64,000 nt of DNA, taken from positions 1-64,000 of the forward strand of contig JACMNQ010000036.1 of the NCBI GenBank assembly GCA_014378465.1. Direction: 5' to 3'. This document shows, piece after piece, positions 17,601 through 26,285 of this stretch. Every line of letters starts with the position of its first letter. Within the stretch, counting starts at the first letter, position 1. Origin of the DNA: Oligoflexia bacterium. GTDB lineage: Bacteria > Bdellovibrionota > UBA1018. The position numbers and the translations under genes are program-made. Below the pieces are notes generated by a model. That model was not told where the DNA came from. It worked only from the letters and a program-made list of their open reading frames with translations, and made no database searches.

Positions 17601-18526
17601 TATCTAATCGGAGTCAGCCACTTCTTGCCGTATTCCGGGATAAGTTCTCCGCGGACCATGGCTTGGTAGTCTTTCTGCAATTTCTGGGTGATCGGGCCGG
17701 GTTTACCCGGACCAATGGCGCGTCCATCAATTTCACGAACGGGAGTGATTTCCGCTGCAGTGCCGGACATGAAAACTTCGTCCGCACACCAGAGTTCATC
17801 CCGGCTGAAGCGGGTTTCGACGACTTCAAGGCCCTGGCTTCTCAAGTGGCGGATGACCGTCTGCCGGGTCACGCCATTGAGGATGGAGGTGAGCGAAGTC
17901 GTTTTGATGACGCCGTCCTTGATCATGAAAAGATTTTCGCCGGTGCCTTCAGAAAGAAAGCCGTCCGGATCGAGCATCAATGCTTCATCACAGCCTGCGG
18001 CCTTCGCTTCGCGCTTGGCGAGCACGCCGGTGTTATACTGTCCGGTGATTTTGCCCTTGGTCATCACGGAGTTGACGTGAGGACGAATGAAGCTCGAGAT
18101 TTTCATCTTCGCGCCTTCCTTGATTCCGCGCTCGCCCAGGTAGCTGCCCCATTCCCAGTTCAGGATGGCGATGTCGATCGGAGGCTCCTCGCCGGGGAAC
18201 ACGCCGAGCGGACCATCCGCGATGAAAGCGATCGGACGAATGTAACATTCTTCAAAGCCGTTGGCTTTGCAGACGTCGAGGGTGCCCTTGATGAGCTCAT
18301 CCATCGTGAAAGGAATTTTCACATCAAGAATTTTGCAGCTTTCATAGAGTCGCTTGAGGTGTTCTTCGAGGCGGAATACGGCTCCACCTCCGGCAGTCTG
18401 TTTATAGGCTCGGATGCCTTCGAAGGCGCCAGTCCCGTAGTGGAGAGCGTGAGTGAAAAGACTGATCTTCGCTTCTTCGACGGGGAGGACTTTTCCATTG
18501 AACCAGACTTGGGTACCGCGGGCCAT
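17600..18526 (-). CDS. ilvE: Branched-chain amino acid aminotransferase
   Basis: A 308-residue fold-type IV PLP enzyme. TQVWFNGKVLPVEEAKIS and ALHYGTGAFEGIRAY are the class IV opening; the PLP lysine is in the SVMTKGKITGQYNT region, and EALMLDPDGFLSEGTGENLF is the class IV signature. It interconverts Leu/Ile/Val and their 2-oxo acids using glutamate. TGAGGTG lies 4 nt before the ATG. It reads into the DUF503 gene through a TAATG overlap. Confidence 0.93.
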   Translation of the reverse strand: MARGTQVWFNGKVLPVEEAKISLFTHALHYGTGAFEGIRAYKQTAGGGAVFRLEEHLKRLYESCKILDVKIPFTMDELIKGTLDVCKANGFEECYIRPIAFIADGPLGVFPGEEPPIDIAILNWEWGSYLGERGIKEGAKMKISSFIRPHVNSVMTKGKITGQYNTGVLAKREAKAAGCDEALMLDPDGFLSEGTGENLFMIKDGVIKTTSLTSILNGVTRQTVIRHLRSQGLEVVETRFSRDELWCADEVFMSGTAAEITPVREIDGRAIGPGKPGPITQKLQKDYQAMVRGELIPEYGKKWLTPIR

Positions 18527-18566
18527 AAATCACCTCAGGAGAGTATATTGATGCCGGGAGTATTTT

Positions 18567-19403
18567 CTAAGCTGAGGGGGGTGTCAAGCGTCTTGACGCC
18601 ATGAGTTTAATGATTTCCGAAGCCGTCTCTTCCAGGGCCTTGCCGGTCACATTGAAAATGGGCCAACGCCGGTTTTTCCTGAAGATTTGATTGGCATATT
18701 CGATCTCCTGATTGACCTTGTCCGGGTCGGCGTACTCGCCCCCTTTGTCCTGGCCTAGACGCTCCAGGCGAGCGCGGCGAATCATGGCGAGATCCTGGAC
18801 GTCAATCGTGAGGCCCACCACCCGCCTTTGATCAATGGCAAAGACCTCTTTGGGGATTTCAAATCCGGTGATCAGGGGGATGTTGGCCACTTTCCAGCCC
18901 TGGTGAGACAGGTACATGGAGAGGGGTGTTTTGGAGGTTCGGGAGATCCCGAGGATGACGAGATCTGCCTTGTCGAGGCCATTCATCTCTTTGCCGTCGT
19001 CGTGTGCGATCGTGTATTCCATCGCGTCGATCCGGTGAAAGTACCTTTCATTGACGTCATGCAAAAGCCCTGCGATGGATTTCGGCTCATAGCCGAAGTA
19101 ACCCGCAAGTCCCGCCAGAAGAGGTCCGATCAGATCGACGCAGGGGATCTGACGATCGCGAGCCTGAGTCAGGAGAAACGCCCTGAGCTGAGGAGAGACG
19201 ATCGTATAGACGAGAAGGTCCTTCTGAATCTGTGCATCTTCACAGATGGCTTCGATCTGCGCTTCGTTTCTCACATTCTTGTAACGCGTGAAAAAGATGT
19301 TCTGGTCACTGAACTGTACCATCGCGGCTTTCGTCATCTGCGCCGCTGTTTCGCCAGTTCCATCCGAGACAATGATGACGCGCCGTCCGACTGTGGGTTT
19401 CAT
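18567..19403 (-). CDS. ppsR: Pyruvate,water dikinase (PEP synthetase) regulatory protein
   Basis: A 278-residue DUF299 bifunctional serine/threonine kinase-pyrophosphorylase. The start RRVIIVSDGTGETAAQM and the P-loop-like LGISRTSKTPLSMYLSHQG are diagnostic, with NIPL and the C-terminal RWPIFNVTGKALEETA. It inactivates PEP synthase or pyruvate phosphate dikinase by ADP-dependent phosphorylation and reactivates it by phosphorolysis. The target enzyme is not encoded nearby. ilvE follows 40 bp downstream on the same strand. Confidence 0.92.
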   Translation of the reverse strand: MKPTVGRRVIIVSDGTGETAAQMTKAAMVQFSDQNIFFTRYKNVRNEAQIEAICEDAQIQKDLLVYTIVSPQLRAFLLTQARDRQIPCVDLIGPLLAGLAGYFGYEPKSIAGLLHDVNERYFHRIDAMEYTIAHDDGKEMNGLDKADLVILGISRTSKTPLSMYLSHQGWKVANIPLITGFEIPKEVFAIDQRRVVGLTIDVQDLAMIRRARLERLGQDKGGEYADPDKVNQEIEYANQIFRKNRRWPIFNVTGKALEETASEIIKLMASRRLTPPSA

Positions 19404-19484
19404 AGTTGGATATTTACCGCGAATCTGTCCCCTTTGTCATGATTTTCGTGCAGGTGAGGGCAGTTCTCCCATAAGGTGGGGGCC

Positions 19485-20246
19485 ATGAAGAACGCGGCGA
19501 AGAAATGGGCAGTGATCACGGCAGGGACCAAAGGCATTGGCAAGGCACTGGTGGAGAAATTTTCGCAGGAAGGGTTTTCGATCCTGACTTGCTCGAGAAA
19601 CTCTGACGATCTCGCAGCGCTTCAGAAAGCCATCGTCGAATCCGGGGCATCCGCCCCCGGGGGGGCGGCTTCAGTCGGGGCCAATTCAGGGGTTGAATGC
19701 AAAATCATGAAGGCCGACCTGAGCGTCGCTCATGAGGTGTCCAGGTTCGCTGAGTTCTGCCTGCGGTCTGCGCCTCAAACGGACGTCCTGATCAATAACG
19801 CCGGGATTTACCTGCCCGGTCAGATTCACAGCGAACCCGACGGTGCGCTCGAAAAAATGATCGAGACCAATCTTTATAGTGCCTATCACCTGACTCGCAA
19901 GCTGATCGGACCGATGATGGCGCGGAGGAAGGGGCACCTCTTCAATATCTGCTCGACGGCGAGCATCACGCCTTATGTGAACGGCGGATCGTACTGCATT
20001 TCAAAGTACGCCCTGCACGGCATGACGAAAGTCCTGCGTGAAGAAATGAAACCCCACGGAGTTCGTGTCACTTCCGTGATTCCCGGAGCGACCCGCACGG
20101 CGAGCTGGGAAGGCACGACTTTGCCTGACGAGCGTTTCATGAAAGCGGAAGATGTCGCTGCAGCCGTGTGGGCTGCGTATGCACTTTCTGATCAGGCTGT
20201 GGTCGAAGAGCTCGTGCTCAGACCGCAGCTCGGGGATCTGGGCTGA
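19485..20246 (+). CDS. SDR-family oxidoreductase
   Basis: A 253-residue short-chain dehydrogenase; the ATG at 19485 is preceded by AAGGTGGGGG. TAGTKGIG binds the cofactor, NNAG is present at about residue 105, ICSTAS carries the catalytic Ser, and YCISKYALHG contains the YxxxK pair. The C-terminal region (GATRTASWEG) lacks the glycine-rich VDGG tail of FabG proteins, placing it with the YdfG/3-ketoacyl-reductase-like branch. Substrate unknown. Convergent with the aromatic hydroxylase gene, 4 bp apart. Confidence 0.82.
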   Translation: MKNAAKKWAVITAGTKGIGKALVEKFSQEGFSILTCSRNSDDLAALQKAIVESGASAPGGAASVGANSGVECKIMKADLSVAHEVSRFAEFCLRSAPQTDVLINNAGIYLPGQIHSEPDGALEKMIETNLYSAYHLTRKLIGPMMARRKGHLFNICSTASITPYVNGGSYCISKYALHGMTKVLREEMKPHGVRVTSVIPGATRTASWEGTTLPDERFMKAEDVAAAVWAAYALSDQAVVEELVLRPQLGDLG

Positions 20247-20250
20247 AGAT

Positions 20251-21987
20251 TCAGATCAGCTTGAGGCCGCGCTCAATCAGCTCGGCGTGAGTCGGCGAGC
20301 GCTTCTCGATTTCCTTCAGTCGCGACAGGATTGTCGCTTTCCAGCCGGCGCCCATCGCGTAGGTCCCATCAAGCTCCAGCAATTCCATGCGCAGGAGCCA
20401 ATCTTCAGGAAACGAGACTTCGAGTGAAGCGTGGATCCGGTCCAGTTCCAGTTTCTGCGGAGGAGTGACGAGCTGAACGGTCTGGGCAGCCTCGCGGATT
20501 TCGCGGACTCTCAGATAGAGAGGGACGAGCCCAGCATTTTCCTTCGTGAGATTGGACTTCTGCTCAGGCATCGGACCCAGCAGGCGATCGGGAAAGCAGG
20601 TGCGATCAGCAGCGCCTCCGAACACGGAAATCACTTTTTCGCCGCAAGCCAGATCGTAAGTGCCCCAGTCGGGCTGAAAGAGAATCTTCTCACCCAGGCG
20701 AACGGTGCAATCCTCAAAACTGAGGATGACGGTCCTGCCGGCTCTCTCCACCTTGCCTTTCAGCTTTCCCTGAACGAGAACGCCCGAGTCAAATTCAAGA
20801 GTTCCGGTCTCCCCGACCTTTGGAGTCGGCGTCTTCATTTTTCCAATCGCGGTCCCAAAGCCCTGGGCGTGGTGAGCGACTCCCTGGCCATCGATCTCAT
20901 GGTCTTCAAAAGCGAGCTGAGTCGGACCCTGGAACTGCAGGTAAAAAGGAACCCCGCTGTCAGTCGTGTGGAAATCAGCAAGAGTCCCGCTGATCTGAAT
21001 CCCGGTATCAAGCACTGTGGTCGTGGTCGTTCCGGAAGTTTTCGCTTTGGCGAGCCCTTCGAGTCCGCCGAGCCTGAAAGCCATGCTTTTCGTGAATTCT
21101 TCGAGGATGCGGTTAAGCTCGTCAAAGCTCGAAGCCACGAAGAGATTGGGCTGCGGGCGCGTGATGTCGTAATTCATGTTGATGCAATCGGCAGTGAACG
21201 GAATGCGCCGAACTCGGTGGGACAGGCAGTGGTAGCTTTCACCAATTGAGGAGAGGAGTCCCGCTCCGTAGATCTTGGGATGATTCATGGATCCGATCAA
21301 ACCGTATTCAGTGCTCCACCAGGCCATGCGAGAGAGATAAGCGGACTCCGTGACGTAATCCACGGCTGAGATCGCCTGGTTGAGCTGTGTCTGCGCGGCT
21401 TCGACTTCCGCGGGAGTCGCCGCGGGATCTTCTTTGACGACCGAGAGATTCCGGATCGCTTCGTACACTGCGATATCCTGAGCGGAACTGATCGCACGCC
21501 TCGCGACTTCACCATAGTTTCTCAGGTAGTTTGCATAGTGAGAATCCGCGAGGATGGGAGCATGGCCCGCGGCCTCATGAACGATGTCGGGAGCGGGTGT
21601 ATAGGACAGATTTTCAATCTTGCGCATGTCAGCCGCGATCGGGAGAATGCCCAGGGACTGAAATTCAAGAAAGACGGCGACCGGAATGAAGCCACTGACC
21701 GGTACCGCGCGCCAGCCAAATTTTCTCAGGCAGTGATCGATTTCGGAAATCAGCGGGATCCGCTCTTCGGAAATGCCCGTCTCGACAAGGCCGTCGAGAT
21801 ACTTGGGATGTGCATGAGCTTTGAAGAAAGGTTTTGCCACTCGCATGATGTAGCGCCAGCTCGCATGATCCATCGCCGTGTAAAGAGAGGGGTCCTGAGT
21901 GCAGGTGTAGCGCAGCAGGTATTCAGGGATGGTTTCCGTAATGAGTTTGACGGAGAGCTTGGCGGTGAGTTGGACGGCAGGTTTCAT
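20251..21987 (-). CDS. Aromatic amino acid hydroxylase with a long C-terminal extension
   Basis: A 578-residue protein. The first ~330 residues are a pterin-dependent aromatic amino acid hydroxylase: IVHEAAGHAPIL gives iron ligands H137 and H142, and WWSTEYGL gives E227, so the iron site looks intact. Phenylalanine is the likeliest substrate, but tyrosine or tryptophan cannot be excluded. Residues from about 330 to 578 form an extra beta-rich region with repeated short strands and no recognised motif, making the protein about twice the length of the usual bacterial enzyme. The start overlaps the miaA stop (ATGA). Confidence 0.8.
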   Translation of the reverse strand: MKPAVQLTAKLSVKLITETIPEYLLRYTCTQDPSLYTAMDHASWRYIMRVAKPFFKAHAHPKYLDGLVETGISEERIPLISEIDHCLRKFGWRAVPVSGFIPVAVFLEFQSLGILPIAADMRKIENLSYTPAPDIVHEAAGHAPILADSHYANYLRNYGEVARRAISSAQDIAVYEAIRNLSVVKEDPAATPAEVEAAQTQLNQAISAVDYVTESAYLSRMAWWSTEYGLIGSMNHPKIYGAGLLSSIGESYHCLSHRVRRIPFTADCINMNYDITRPQPNLFVASSFDELNRILEEFTKSMAFRLGGLEGLAKAKTSGTTTTTVLDTGIQISGTLADFHTTDSGVPFYLQFQGPTQLAFEDHEIDGQGVAHHAQGFGTAIGKMKTPTPKVGETGTLEFDSGVLVQGKLKGKVERAGRTVILSFEDCTVRLGEKILFQPDWGTYDLACGEKVISVFGGAADRTCFPDRLLGPMPEQKSNLTKENAGLVPLYLRVREIREAAQTVQLVTPPQKLELDRIHASLEVSFPEDWLLRMELLELDGTYAMGAGWKATILSRLKEIEKRSPTHAELIERGLKLI

Positions 21988-22991
21988 AGGATGGGTTCGG
22001 GGTGTTCCGGGTTGGTGTTACCGTAAATCTCCTTGAATCGAGTTGCAAGACGCACCTCAGCCTCCGGGAGATAAAACCATTCCGCTTCGGTCTGACTTTT
22101 GAACCAGGTTCTCTGTCTTTTGACGAGTTGACGGGTGGCGAGTTCAATCTCCTGGCGCAGGCCTTCGATCCCGGGCGCGATCTTGCGTCCAGTGGGCGGG
22201 TTGCCCGTCAGGAAGTCTTTGACCTGACGGTATCCCACGGAGTCCAAGGCGCGGGAGTCCGGGTATTGCTTGAGCACGCTTTTGACTTCGTCGACAAACC
22301 CGGCTTCGAGCATCTGCTCGGTGCGGAGCTGGATTCTTGCGTCCAGGACGGCGGTTTCCCGGTCAATGATCCAGAGGCTGAAGGGTCTCGAAGCACTGGA
22401 CTCCGCACTCTTGAGCTCATGCTCGCGCTGAAGCTCGGTTGGGGTCTTGCCCGTCAGGTGGATGATCTCGAGCGCCCGGATCACGCGGTAGTGGTCATGA
22501 GTACTGATCCGGAGGGCAGAGACGGGATCCTTGGCCTGGAGTTCTTTGTAGAGTTCATCGGGAGAGCGCTTTTCGAGCTCGGCCCGAAGGGCGAGATCGG
22601 CAGGCTGAGTTTCCCAGAGCCCTTTCAGCAGCGCCTTGAGGTAAAAGCCTGTACCGCCCACGATGAGTGCCCGTTTGCCCCGGGACTCAATGTTCCGAAT
22701 GGCTGCGTGCGTGTGTCTGACGAAGTCGCCGGCGGAGAAGGTTTCGCTCGGATCGCAGATATCGATCAAGTGATGGGGGATCTGAGCGAGTTCTTCGGCC
22801 GTGGGCTTCGCCGTACCGATATCCATCCGGCGGTAGACGAGCAGGCTGTCGGCGTTGATGATCTCCATCTGGCCGTGGGTCTCCGCAAGTCGGAGCGCGA
22901 GGGAAGTTTTTCCGGACGCCGTGGGGCCCGTCAGAATCGCCGTGGGCTGAATCGGTGTCAGACTTGGCTTCAAATTTTTCTTTGAAACCAT
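21984..22991 (-). CDS. miaA: tRNA dimethylallyltransferase
   Basis: A 335-residue enzyme adding a dimethylallyl group to A37 of tRNAs reading UNN codons. LTGPTASGKTSLALRLA is the P-loop, INADSLLVYRRMDIGTAKP and PHHLIDICDP are MiaA hallmarks, and VGGTGFYLKALLKG follows. Its start lies 22 bp inside the mutL end, and its stop overlaps the aromatic hydroxylase start. mutL-miaA is a common bacterial pairing. Confidence 0.95.
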   Translation of the reverse strand: MVSKKNLKPSLTPIQPTAILTGPTASGKTSLALRLAETHGQMEIINADSLLVYRRMDIGTAKPTAEELAQIPHHLIDICDPSETFSAGDFVRHTHAAIRNIESRGKRALIVGGTGFYLKALLKGLWETQPADLALRAELEKRSPDELYKELQAKDPVSALRISTHDHYRVIRALEIIHLTGKTPTELQREHELKSAESSASRPFSLWIIDRETAVLDARIQLRTEQMLEAGFVDEVKSVLKQYPDSRALDSVGYRQVKDFLTGNPPTGRKIAPGIEGLRQEIELATRQLVKRQRTWFKSQTEAEWFYLPEAEVRLATRFKEIYGNTNPEHPEPIL

Positions 22992-24895
22992 TCTTCAAAT
23001 CTCGCACGTGGAACGCGGGCGACGGTAGGCCTCCCGTGAGGGCAATTCCACGGATGTTCGCAGCTGAAGAGCGCTTCCATCAGGGATGCCGCTTCGTAAG
23101 CGCCGATGCGGTCTCCCGCGCGAATGGCGGAATGGCAAGCTTCGCTCGCCAGAGATTCAAAAAGTTTTTCGTCGAGTAGGATCTTCTGATGAGACGCGGA
23201 CTCGAACGCGAGGAGGCGTTCAATCAGGTTCTTCAGGCGGCTTCGGAGTTCCTGCGTGCCCCATTCTCCTGGGATTGCGCGAAACACGACGGAGTCTTCT
23301 CCAAAGAGTTCGACCTCGAACCCGAGTGTCTCGAGCGTCGGCAGGCGTTCCTGCAAAGTCGGGCGTTGTTCAGCGTTGAATGAAACGGTCTCCGGAATCA
23401 AAAGGACCTGACTGCCTGCTCTCGACGCCGCATCAATCATGCGAGTTTTGAGCTTCTCGTAGCGAACCCGTTCATGAGCAGCGTGCTGATCGATCATGCC
23501 GAGCTCGTCGCCGAGATCGTAGAGGAGGTAAGTGTTGAAGATCACGCCCGTGTAGCGGTGAGGCTGAAAGGGGTGAGTGGGGACAGACGGCTGGGCTTCA
23601 GAGAAATTTTCGCCGCCGACGCGGTCCCTGGTTTCCCGAGCTGCGACCGCAGCATCAGCGTAGGCATTTCCGATGAGGCCCGCAGGTCCGGCGGCAAAGG
23701 GACGTTCGAAATTCCAGTTGCTCTGGAGTCGTGGCTGATTCCTGAATGCGCTGCTTTCGATATGCGTGGCTTCAGACGCATTCCAGAGCGGGGCGCCGCC
23801 GTGAGTATTTGATGAAGCCGCGTAGCCCATGGCCCCGTGCTGGGCGATCATCTTCTCGATCATGGATTCGATCGCGCGAAACACTTTGGAACTCTGGAGA
23901 AAACGAATCTCCGTCTTCGTTGGATGCACGTTCACGTCAAGCGAAGAAAGCGGGACATCCAGAAAAAGTGCCACGGCTGGAAACTGTCCGGGAAGGAGCG
24001 CCTGTTTGAAAGGAGAGAGCAGAGCCTGCTGAATCACGCGGTCTTTGACGGCGCGTTTGTTGACCACCTGCACGAGCTTGCGTGTCTGCGGCGAGCTCAG
24101 TCCCTGGATCCAGTGCGCGCGCACTCGGATCCCTTCGAGTTCGGCGTGATGTTCACCGTCATTGTTGAAGCTGATAACCGGGTAGTCTTCGCCGTCAGAG
24201 AGGATCGCTTTCACACGGGAGACTTCATCCTGCGGTCTCAGACTCAAGATCGATTTGTCATTGCTGACGAGACGAAAGCCCACGTGAGGATGTGTGAGAG
24301 CCAGGCGTTCAAGCCACTCGCGGACCTGGCCGACTTCAGCCCCTTGAGATTTCAAAAATTTGAGGCGCGCGGGGATTTGTGAAAAGAGTCCGCGGGCCTG
24401 AATGCGAGTGCCGTGCGCGGAACCAAGGAAATGGCCAAAAGTGATGGCTTGCGCTTTGGAGTTCATGCCGCCTGAGGGATTGGAAGTGAGCTCATACGAA
24501 GTTTCGGAATCCTTCGCACGTGAAACAATGCTCATGTCGGAAACGGCGCCGACACTGGGCAGAGCTTCGCCCCGGAAGCCAAGGGTGGAAATTCTCTCGA
24601 GATCATCGAGTGAGCGAAGTTTGCTGGTCGCGTGACGCTTTACGCAGAGGGCGAGATCCTCCGGAGGCATGCCGCTGCCATTGTCGATGATCTCAATCAG
24701 GGCCTTGCCGCCGTCTTCGAGGATGACGGCGATCTCGGTGGCGCCTGCGTCCAGAGAGTTTTCGACCAGCTCCTTGACAACGCTCGAAGGGCGTTCGATC
24801 ACTTCGCCGGCCGCGATGCGTTCAGCGACAAACGACGAGAGGACCTGGATGCAGCCGCCAGTGGCCTGCGAAGGAGAGGGATAGGGGCCTGTCAT
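22970..24895 (-). CDS. mutL: DNA mismatch repair protein MutL
   Basis: A 641-residue GHKL ATPase from the ATG at 24895; an in-frame TTG at 24934 would add 13 residues. The N-terminal ATPase has IAAGEVIERPSSVVKELVENSLDAGAT, DNGSGM, and TLGFRGEALPSVGAV. The C-terminal dimerisation region contains YLLYDLGDELGMIDQHAAHERVRYE, while the end CPHGRPTV is typical of MutL. The endonuclease motif DQHAxxER is present in the HAAHERVRYE stretch, so strand-nicking activity is possible. No strong Shine-Dalgarno; a GATAAT box on the minus strand at 25009-25014 could be its -10. Confidence 0.94.
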   Translation of the reverse strand: MTGPYPSPSQATGGCIQVLSSFVAERIAAGEVIERPSSVVKELVENSLDAGATEIAVILEDGGKALIEIIDNGSGMPPEDLALCVKRHATSKLRSLDDLERISTLGFRGEALPSVGAVSDMSIVSRAKDSETSYELTSNPSGGMNSKAQAITFGHFLGSAHGTRIQARGLFSQIPARLKFLKSQGAEVGQVREWLERLALTHPHVGFRLVSNDKSILSLRPQDEVSRVKAILSDGEDYPVISFNNDGEHHAELEGIRVRAHWIQGLSSPQTRKLVQVVNKRAVKDRVIQQALLSPFKQALLPGQFPAVALFLDVPLSSLDVNVHPTKTEIRFLQSSKVFRAIESMIEKMIAQHGAMGYAASSNTHGGAPLWNASEATHIESSAFRNQPRLQSNWNFERPFAAGPAGLIGNAYADAAVAARETRDRVGGENFSEAQPSVPTHPFQPHRYTGVIFNTYLLYDLGDELGMIDQHAAHERVRYEKLKTRMIDAASRAGSQVLLIPETVSFNAEQRPTLQERLPTLETLGFEVELFGEDSVVFRAIPGEWGTQELRSRLKNLIERLLAFESASHQKILLDEKLFESLASEACHSAIRAGDRIGAYEAASLMEALFSCEHPWNCPHGRPTVARVPRARFEEWFQRKI

Positions 24896-25137
24896 GATGG
24901 GCTGAACATGACCATGGTGCGGGCGGGAAGGCAAGGATCCAACCGGGCCAATCTGGCGACGAACAGAATACAGGCGACCGATTAAATCAGTTGGTTGCGG
25001 AGACTTAGATTATCAGAGCCATTGCAACAGTTGACCGTTCCGCATGGTATACTTCGTCAGGTGTTTTATATCCAAGACATTTTCTACCCCTTTGGTTCAG
25101 CCTGGCCTGTGCGGTTGGGGGAGGAGAGCATGTTTGA

Positions 25138-25168
25138 GAGGTCAGCGTACACACTGTACGCTGACCTC
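25138..25168. repeat. Perfect 14-bp palindrome with 3-nt spacer
   Basis: Arms 25138-25151 and 25155-25168 are perfectly complementary (GAGGTCAGCGTACA / TGTACGCTGACCTC) around CAC. There is no T-run on either side, so it is not a standard terminator. The inner part matches the palindrome at 5305-5331. Confidence 0.85.
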
Positions 25169-25174
25169 AGGAAA

Positions 25175-25213
25175 GTCTGTTCCTCATGAAGGTCTGTTCC
25201 TCATGAAGGTCTG
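25175..25213. repeat. 17-bp tandem repeat, two units plus partial third
   Basis: GTCTGTTCCTCATGAAG occurs at 25175-25191 and exactly again at 25192-25208, followed by GTCTG. It carries overlapping TGA/ATG codons at each unit. Confidence 0.85.
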
Positions 25214-25233
25214 GCTCTGAACTCCTCACAGGG

Positions 25234-25293
25234 CTGGGCACTGAGCTGGGTACGCATCTCGGCACTAAGCTGGTCACCGAGCTCGGCGCGGAA
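25234..25293. repeat. Five degenerate 12-bp tandem units
   Basis: Units beginning CTGGGCACTGAG, CTGGGTACGCAT, CTCGGCACTAAG, CTGGTCACCGAG and CTCGGCGCGGAA. Substitutions are frequent at third codon positions of the frame encoding LGTE, LGTH, LGTK, LVTE, LGAE, which suggests a once-coding repeat; no start codon precedes it in frame. Confidence 0.65.
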
Positions 25294-25342
25294 CCCACTT
25301 ATATAGCCAATTTGGTTCAAAACAGGCTTGAGAAAGCTCAGC

Positions 25343-26284
25343 TCAATGGGCGATGCAAACTTTGTTGCGGCCGCTGTTCTTGGCTTCGTACAAGGCCTTG
25401 TCCGCAGCTTTCATCAGGGTCTGAGCGGATTCGACGGCGGTGCTCAGCTCGGCGACACCCAGGCTGGTGGTGACCGGGATTCGCTTGCCTTCATAAATGA
25501 AGGGGTGAGTCTCGATGGCGGCGCGAACGCGCTCTGCGATTTCAGCTGCAGATTTTGCGCTCGTACTGCCGAGGAGTACCACGAATTCTTCACCGCCGTA
25601 GCGTGCGAAAACGTCTTTAGGTCTCAAGTGACTGGTTCGAACGACCTGGCAGAATTCCTTGAGGACATAATCGCCCGCATCGTGCCCAAATGTGTCGTTC
25701 ACTTTTTTAAAGTGATCGAGGTCAAAGAAGATCAGAGAAAATTCAGTGTGCAGCGCTTTGGCGCGCTTGAACTCAGCTTCGAGAGCTTCAAGCAGGTAAC
25801 CTTTGTTGTAGATCTGCGTGAGGGAGTCGGTGTGAGCGGCCGAACCGAGATTGCCGTAAAACAGAATCTCAAGTTCTCCGGCCGGTAGAAACTTCAGGAT
25901 GGAGTTGCCGAGTTTCACCATGTCTTCTTTTTCAAGTTCCACGGACTGATTTGCGGCGAGTTGCTTGTCGTTGACGAAAGTTCCGTTCGAAGAGCCCAGG
26001 TCCGTCAAGTGAACCTTGTTTCCGATCTGGGTGAACTTCGCGTGCTTGCGCGAGATGCTTTGCTCAGCAACGCTCAAATCAGCGCTTGGATCGCGACCGA
26101 TGGTCATCTCCGGCTGCGTGAGAAAGAAGCGGTGACCCTGGGGGCTACCGCGAATCATGATCAGGCAGGCAGGTTGCTCTTTGGCTTTTTGAATTTCATT
26201 GTTGAGAGTGACCTGATCGCCCCGCAGGACAGTCGTCTTTTCACCAATGTCATCATTATTAGAATCGCCAGGAGGGCATGCCAT
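25343..26284 (-). CDS. FHA-GGDEF diguanylate cyclase
   Basis: A 313-residue cytosolic signalling protein. Residues about 40-125 form an FHA phosphothreonine-binding domain (IGRDPSADL, SISRKHAKF, LGSSNGTFVND). Residues about 150-313 form a GGDEF domain with active site GGEEF and, five residues before it, RPKD, a good RxxD product-inhibition site. It should make cyclic di-GMP from two GTP, with localisation or activity controlled by a phosphoprotein bound to the FHA domain. It is third in a minus-strand run after an acyl-CoA dehydrogenase and pgi. The start codon is directly preceded by a hairpin. Confidence 0.92.
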   Translation of the reverse strand: MACPPGDSNNDDIGEKTTVLRGDQVTLNNEIQKAKEQPACLIMIRGSPQGHRFFLTQPEMTIGRDPSADLSVAEQSISRKHAKFTQIGNKVHLTDLGSSNGTFVNDKQLAANQSVELEKEDMVKLGNSILKFLPAGELEILFYGNLGSAAHTDSLTQIYNKGYLLEALEAEFKRAKALHTEFSLIFFDLDHFKKVNDTFGHDAGDYVLKEFCQVVRTSHLRPKDVFARYGGEEFVVLLGSTSAKSAAEIAERVRAAIETHPFIYEGKRIPVTTSLGVAELSTAVESAQTLMKAADKALYEAKNSGRNKVCIAH

Positions 26285-26285
26285 A

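Larger units (their letters stand above)
25130..25220 (+). other. Three chained micro-ORFs (uncertain)
   Basis: A GAGGAG purine tract at 25121-25126 precedes ATG 25130, which opens a 19-codon frame ending KVCSS. Its TGA overlaps ATG 25186 (MKVCSS), whose TGA overlaps ATG 25203 (MKVWL). The chain arises from the 17-bp tandem repeat and may be coincidence, but the ATGA overlaps and upstream purine tract resemble a leader or attenuator arrangement. Confidence 0.2.
24896..25342. other. Repeat-rich intergenic region between mutL and the GGDEF gene
   Basis: About 450 bp without a convincing protein gene, unusual in this compact window. It holds, in order, a possible mutL promoter, a TATACT box on the plus strand, a 14-bp-arm palindrome, a 17-bp tandem duplication and a run of degenerate 12-bp repeats. 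Both flanking genes are on the minus strand, so this is the mutL 5' region and the GGDEF gene's 3' region. Confidence 0.7.

Noticed and set aside
18828-19442. Plus-strand open frame over ppsR
   Set aside because: Antisense shadow of a well-supported gene; no domain or ribosome-binding site.
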